Positions 60,288-64,000 of a stretch of DNA of 64,000 nucleotides are shown in pieces. Below the pieces are notes generated by a model. That model saw only the letters and a program-made list of their open reading frames with translations. It was not told the DNA's origin and made no database searches. A program made the translations under genes and the position numbers. Each line of letters begins with the position of its first letter. Within the stretch, counting starts at the first letter, position 1. Location: assembly GCF_020523605.1 (NCBI RefSeq), contig NZ_JAJAQI010000009.1:1-64000 (forward strand). The letters are read 5' to 3'. This DNA is from Roseicella aerolata. Lineage in GTDB: Bacteria > Pseudomonadota > Alphaproteobacteria > Acetobacterales > Acetobacteraceae.

Positions 60288-61427
60288 ATGTCCGCCGCCG
60301 ACGATCCCGACAAGAGCCTCATCGACCGCCTCTATGATGCGGCCGCGGGTACCATCGGCTGGGAGGAGGCGCTGGAGGAGCTGAGGCGGCAGTTCAACGG
60401 CACGGTCGCCGCCTTCAGCATCGTCGGGCCGCATCTGGCCGGCCGCATCCTGCACACCGGCGTCGCCGACCCCGGCCTGGTCGCGCGCTACCTCGAGCGG
60501 TATGCCGGCCGGAACGAGTTGGCCGTGCGCACCGCCTCCCTGCCGGCGGGATCGGTCATCACCGATGCCGGCGTCATGCCGAAAGCCGAATTCCTGCGCA
60601 CCGCCTTCTACAACGACTGCCTCCGACCGGTCGGCCTCCACGCGCTGATGAACTGCCGCGCCGCCTGCCAGCCGAACGGGGCGACGGCGAATATCTGTGT
60701 CTTCCGCACCGAGGCGCAGGGCGAATTCAGCGAGGAGGAGGTGGCGCGCTACCGGCGCCTCGCGCCGCATCTCTGCCGTGCCGCGGCAATGGAGATCCGG
60801 GTGGCGGAAGCCGAGGGCGAGCGGCGTGCCCTGGCCGAGGCGCTGGAGCGGATGCCGGGTGCGGCCTTCGTGGTCGATGCCGCCTGCACCGTGCTGCGGG
60901 CCAATGCAGCGGGCGCCGCGCTGCTCGCGGCCCGTGACGGGCTGCGGGCCGAGGCCGGCGAGGGCAGCGCGTTGCGGGCCGCGAATGCGGCGGAGACTGC
61001 CGCGCTGCGGCGCTTGGTCGGAGCGGCCGCGAACGGGACGGAGCGGGGCGCGAATGGCGCGGAGCATCTCTGCCTGCCTCGCCTCGCGCCGAAGCCGCCG
61101 CTTGTCGTCACCGTGCTGCCGCTCGGTTCGCATGGCGGTGCCGCGACCGGCCTGCCACCCGCCGCTGCCGCCCTGCTGTTGGCAACCGCGCCCGAACTGC
61201 CGGCCGAGCCGCCGCCGACCGGGCTGCTGCGCGATGCCTTCGGCCTGACCCGAGCGGAGGCGGAGGTCGCGGCGCATGCCGCGCTGGGCGAGGATGTGGC
61301 GCGGATCGCGGCGGCGCTCGGCATCACCCAGGGCACCACGCGGCTGCACCTGCACCGGGTGTTCGAGAAGACCGGCGTGCACCGCCAGGCGGAACTCGCC
61401 GTGGTGCTCGCCCGGCTGAAGCCCTGA
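60288..61427 (+). CDS. LuxR-type HTH transcriptional regulator
   Basis: A 379-residue regulator. A large N-terminal region (about 1-310) resembles a PAS/GAF-like sensor (PGAAFVVDAACTVLRANAAGAALL near 192-215) found with LuxR-type HTH. The C-terminal HTH (about 315-379) reads FGLTRAEAEVAAHAALGEDV then IAAALGITQGTTRLHLHRVFEKTG. No receiver or autoinducer domain is apparent. It is divergent from the degenerate GGDEF gene. The secreted Gly-rich gene follows in the same direction, after a long AT-rich promoter region. Confidence 0.87.
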   Translation: MSAADDPDKSLIDRLYDAAAGTIGWEEALEELRRQFNGTVAAFSIVGPHLAGRILHTGVADPGLVARYLERYAGRNELAVRTASLPAGSVITDAGVMPKAEFLRTAFYNDCLRPVGLHALMNCRAACQPNGATANICVFRTEAQGEFSEEEVARYRRLAPHLCRAAAMEIRVAEAEGERRALAEALERMPGAAFVVDAACTVLRANAAGAALLAARDGLRAEAGEGSALRAANAAETAALRRLVGAAANGTERGANGAEHLCLPRLAPKPPLVVTVLPLGSHGGAATGLPPAAAALLLATAPELPAEPPPTGLLRDAFGLTRAEAEVAAHAALGEDVARIAAALGITQGTTRLHLHRVFEKTGVHRQAELAVVLARLKP

Positions 61428-61623
61428 TCCTGCGCGGCTCGCGCAATCGGGAGAATTATTTTTCGTGGCATATATCATTCGTTGGACGAGGATGGTTTCC
61501 GGCTGACCTAAGTATTGTTCAGCGGCCGATGAAACCGGTCGCCACGGCGGCACACCAGGAGCTTCCTGGCGCGCACTCGAATATTCGGAAGAAAGACCTC
61601 TGGGACCATACTGGAGACGGACC

Positions 61624-62004
61624 ATGCTTCGCAGCACTGCATTTGCATCTCTCGGTATTCTTGGCGCGCTCGTCGCCGCCCCGACCCTGACCCTGGCGCA
61701 GGCCCCGGTGGACCTGGTCGCCTATGCTGTGCCGGCCGGCAATGTGATCGGCGGCGGTGGTGCCAGCCTCAGCGGTGGCGGCGACGACCGGACCATCACC
61801 TACAGCGGCGGCGGTGCCGGCGGTGGCGCGCGCTACGAGCAGATCGGCCGTCTCGCCACCTTCGCTGGCAATGACGAAGGCCCGTACCTGCAATATGGCG
61901 GGACGCCGGCGGCGACGGGTGGCGGCCGCAATGCCTGGCTGACCGGCGGCGGCGAGGACTCCTCGGTCAGCTACGTCGATCCGGCGGCCCAGCCTCGTCG
62001 CTGA
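61624..62004 (+). CDS. Secreted glycine-rich small protein
   Basis: A 126-residue protein with a signal peptide (about 1-25, ending LTLAQA) and a mature part with short repeats. GGGDDRTITY near 51-60 and GGGEDSSVSY near 107-116 are the same unit, and further GGGxGGG tracts lie between them. No Cys and no known domain. AT-rich sequence 61450-61520 suggests a strong promoter, and a good hairpin follows the gene. Family unknown; it may be an extracellular or envelope component. Confidence 0.7.
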   Translation: MLRSTAFASLGILGALVAAPTLTLAQAPVDLVAYAVPAGNVIGGGGASLSGGGDDRTITYSGGGAGGGARYEQIGRLATFAGNDEGPYLQYGGTPAATGGGRNAWLTGGGEDSSVSYVDPAAQPRR

Positions 62005-62029
62005 TCGCCACTCACTTCGCCAAGCCTCC

Positions 62030-62078
62030 GGGACCGTGTTCACGCCGAAGATAGCGCGTGGACACGGTCCCTTCGTTT
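62030..62078 (+). terminator. Terminator-like hairpin after the Gly-rich gene
   Basis: A 16-bp stem with one G-U pair, GGGACCGTGTTCACGC (62030-62045) with GCGTGGACACGGTCCC (62056-62071), closes a 10-nt loop and is followed by TTCGTTT. It starts 26 bp after the stop codon. The T-tract is interrupted, but stem strength supports termination. Confidence 0.75.
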
Positions 62079-62130
62079 GAGGCGGGCCACGCATCCAGGC
62101 GTGGGGAAGGGCTCAGGCTCCGCGCCGACG

Positions 62131-62239
62131 GGCGCAGGCATCGGACAGCGAGTCACCCCCTCCCAGGCCGCGTCCTGCGTTCGGTCGCCGCGCCGCCCGT
62201 CCGGTGCGTGACCGGGCAAGGGGGCGCGATGCCTGCGCC
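62131..62239. repeat. 13-bp inverted repeat flanking an 83-bp core
   Basis: GGCGCAGGCATCG at 62131-62143 is exactly mirrored by CGATGCCTGCGCC at 62227-62239. A GTCAC / GTGAC pair lies inside the arms. No duplicated target site is apparent. It might be a small non-autonomous element or a long-range regulatory stem. Confidence 0.5.
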
Positions 62240-62371
62240 TTGTGATGGATCAAGCTAGGCGGTGCGGCTTTTGCGGTCCAATCTCGCCCATCAATCCGCG
62301 GCAAGGCTGCCCCGCCAGCCCATGCCGACCGGAGCCGGCCTACTGATGCCGAGAGGAGGAACGACAAGACA

Positions 62372-64000
<1,629 letters not shown>

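Larger units (their letters stand above)
62005..62371. other. Intergenic region before the monooxygenase gene
   Basis: 367 bp with no gene. It contains the terminator hairpin at 62030-62078 and a 13-bp perfect inverted repeat at 62131-62143 and 62227-62239. A GAGAGGAGGA ribosome-binding region precedes the next start. Confidence 0.6.

Noticed and set aside
59565-61637. 690-codon minus-strand open frame
   Set aside because: Only the last 170-180 codons show a real domain (GGDEF). The rest is the antisense of the LuxR-type gene and has no domain or starts of its own.

Overview
The window is high-GC bacterial DNA. I read it as an alphaproteobacterium, most likely Acetobacteraceae and Roseomonas-like. 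The support is the block tpiA / ppiD / trpE / trpGDC / moaC / moeA / lexA, an alphaproteobacterial LexA box (GTTC-N7-GTTC) in front of lexA, the recG | sdhE-mfd junction, a DUF192 / tRNA-Pro / NDUFS4-like block, and several orphan solute-binding proteins. Genus is an inference from gene content; no 16S rRNA is present.

Layout. 1-200: 3' end of an IS110-family transposase ending 16 bp from the lexA stop. 194-5941 (minus): lexA, then moeA, moaC, trpC, trpD, trpG, a 53-codon small ORF coupled to trpG, and a trp attenuator with a Trp-containing leader peptide. 6109-8115: an amidohydrolase and a nitronate-monooxygenase-like gene separating trpE from trpGDC. 8163-14147: trpE, an orphan LIV-type binding protein, ppiD and tpiA. 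14462-24762: hybrid histidine kinase, HDAC-like deacetylase, alpha/beta hydrolase, DUF192, tRNA-Pro, NDUFS4-like subunit, tRNA-Arg, Lrp/dadA, aldo/keto reductase and a flavin disulfide reductase.

24923-32965 is an accessory catabolic region: a TetR regulator and operator drive an acyl-CoA-dehydrogenase-fold enzyme, a VOC protein, a split ThDP decarboxylase and a DapA-like aldolase, ending in a strong terminator. An orphan TRAP receptor, a cupin, a ferredoxin and an SDR follow. 33206-44334 holds a bacteriophytochrome kinase, a cyclase-family hydrolase, MarR, two orphan Bug receptors, an M20 amidohydrolase and a class II aldolase. 43888-48848 is a compact Gld-type ABC exporter operon. 48988-54962 carries recG, sdhE and mfd (repair and succinate dehydrogenase maturation). 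55087-64000 has an acyltransferase, a FrnE/DsbA-fold protein, an unusual FkbM-methyltransferase-FkbM protein, a degenerate GGDEF protein facing a LuxR regulator, a secreted Gly-rich protein and a Baeyer-Villiger-type monooxygenase cut by the window edge.

The most noteworthy signals are the apparently leaderless trp attenuator placed before trpG rather than trpE, the small ORF coupled to trpG, a dispersed two-module palindromic repeat with four copies, and the trimodular methyltransferase. No CRISPR array, prophage or complete insertion sequence was seen.
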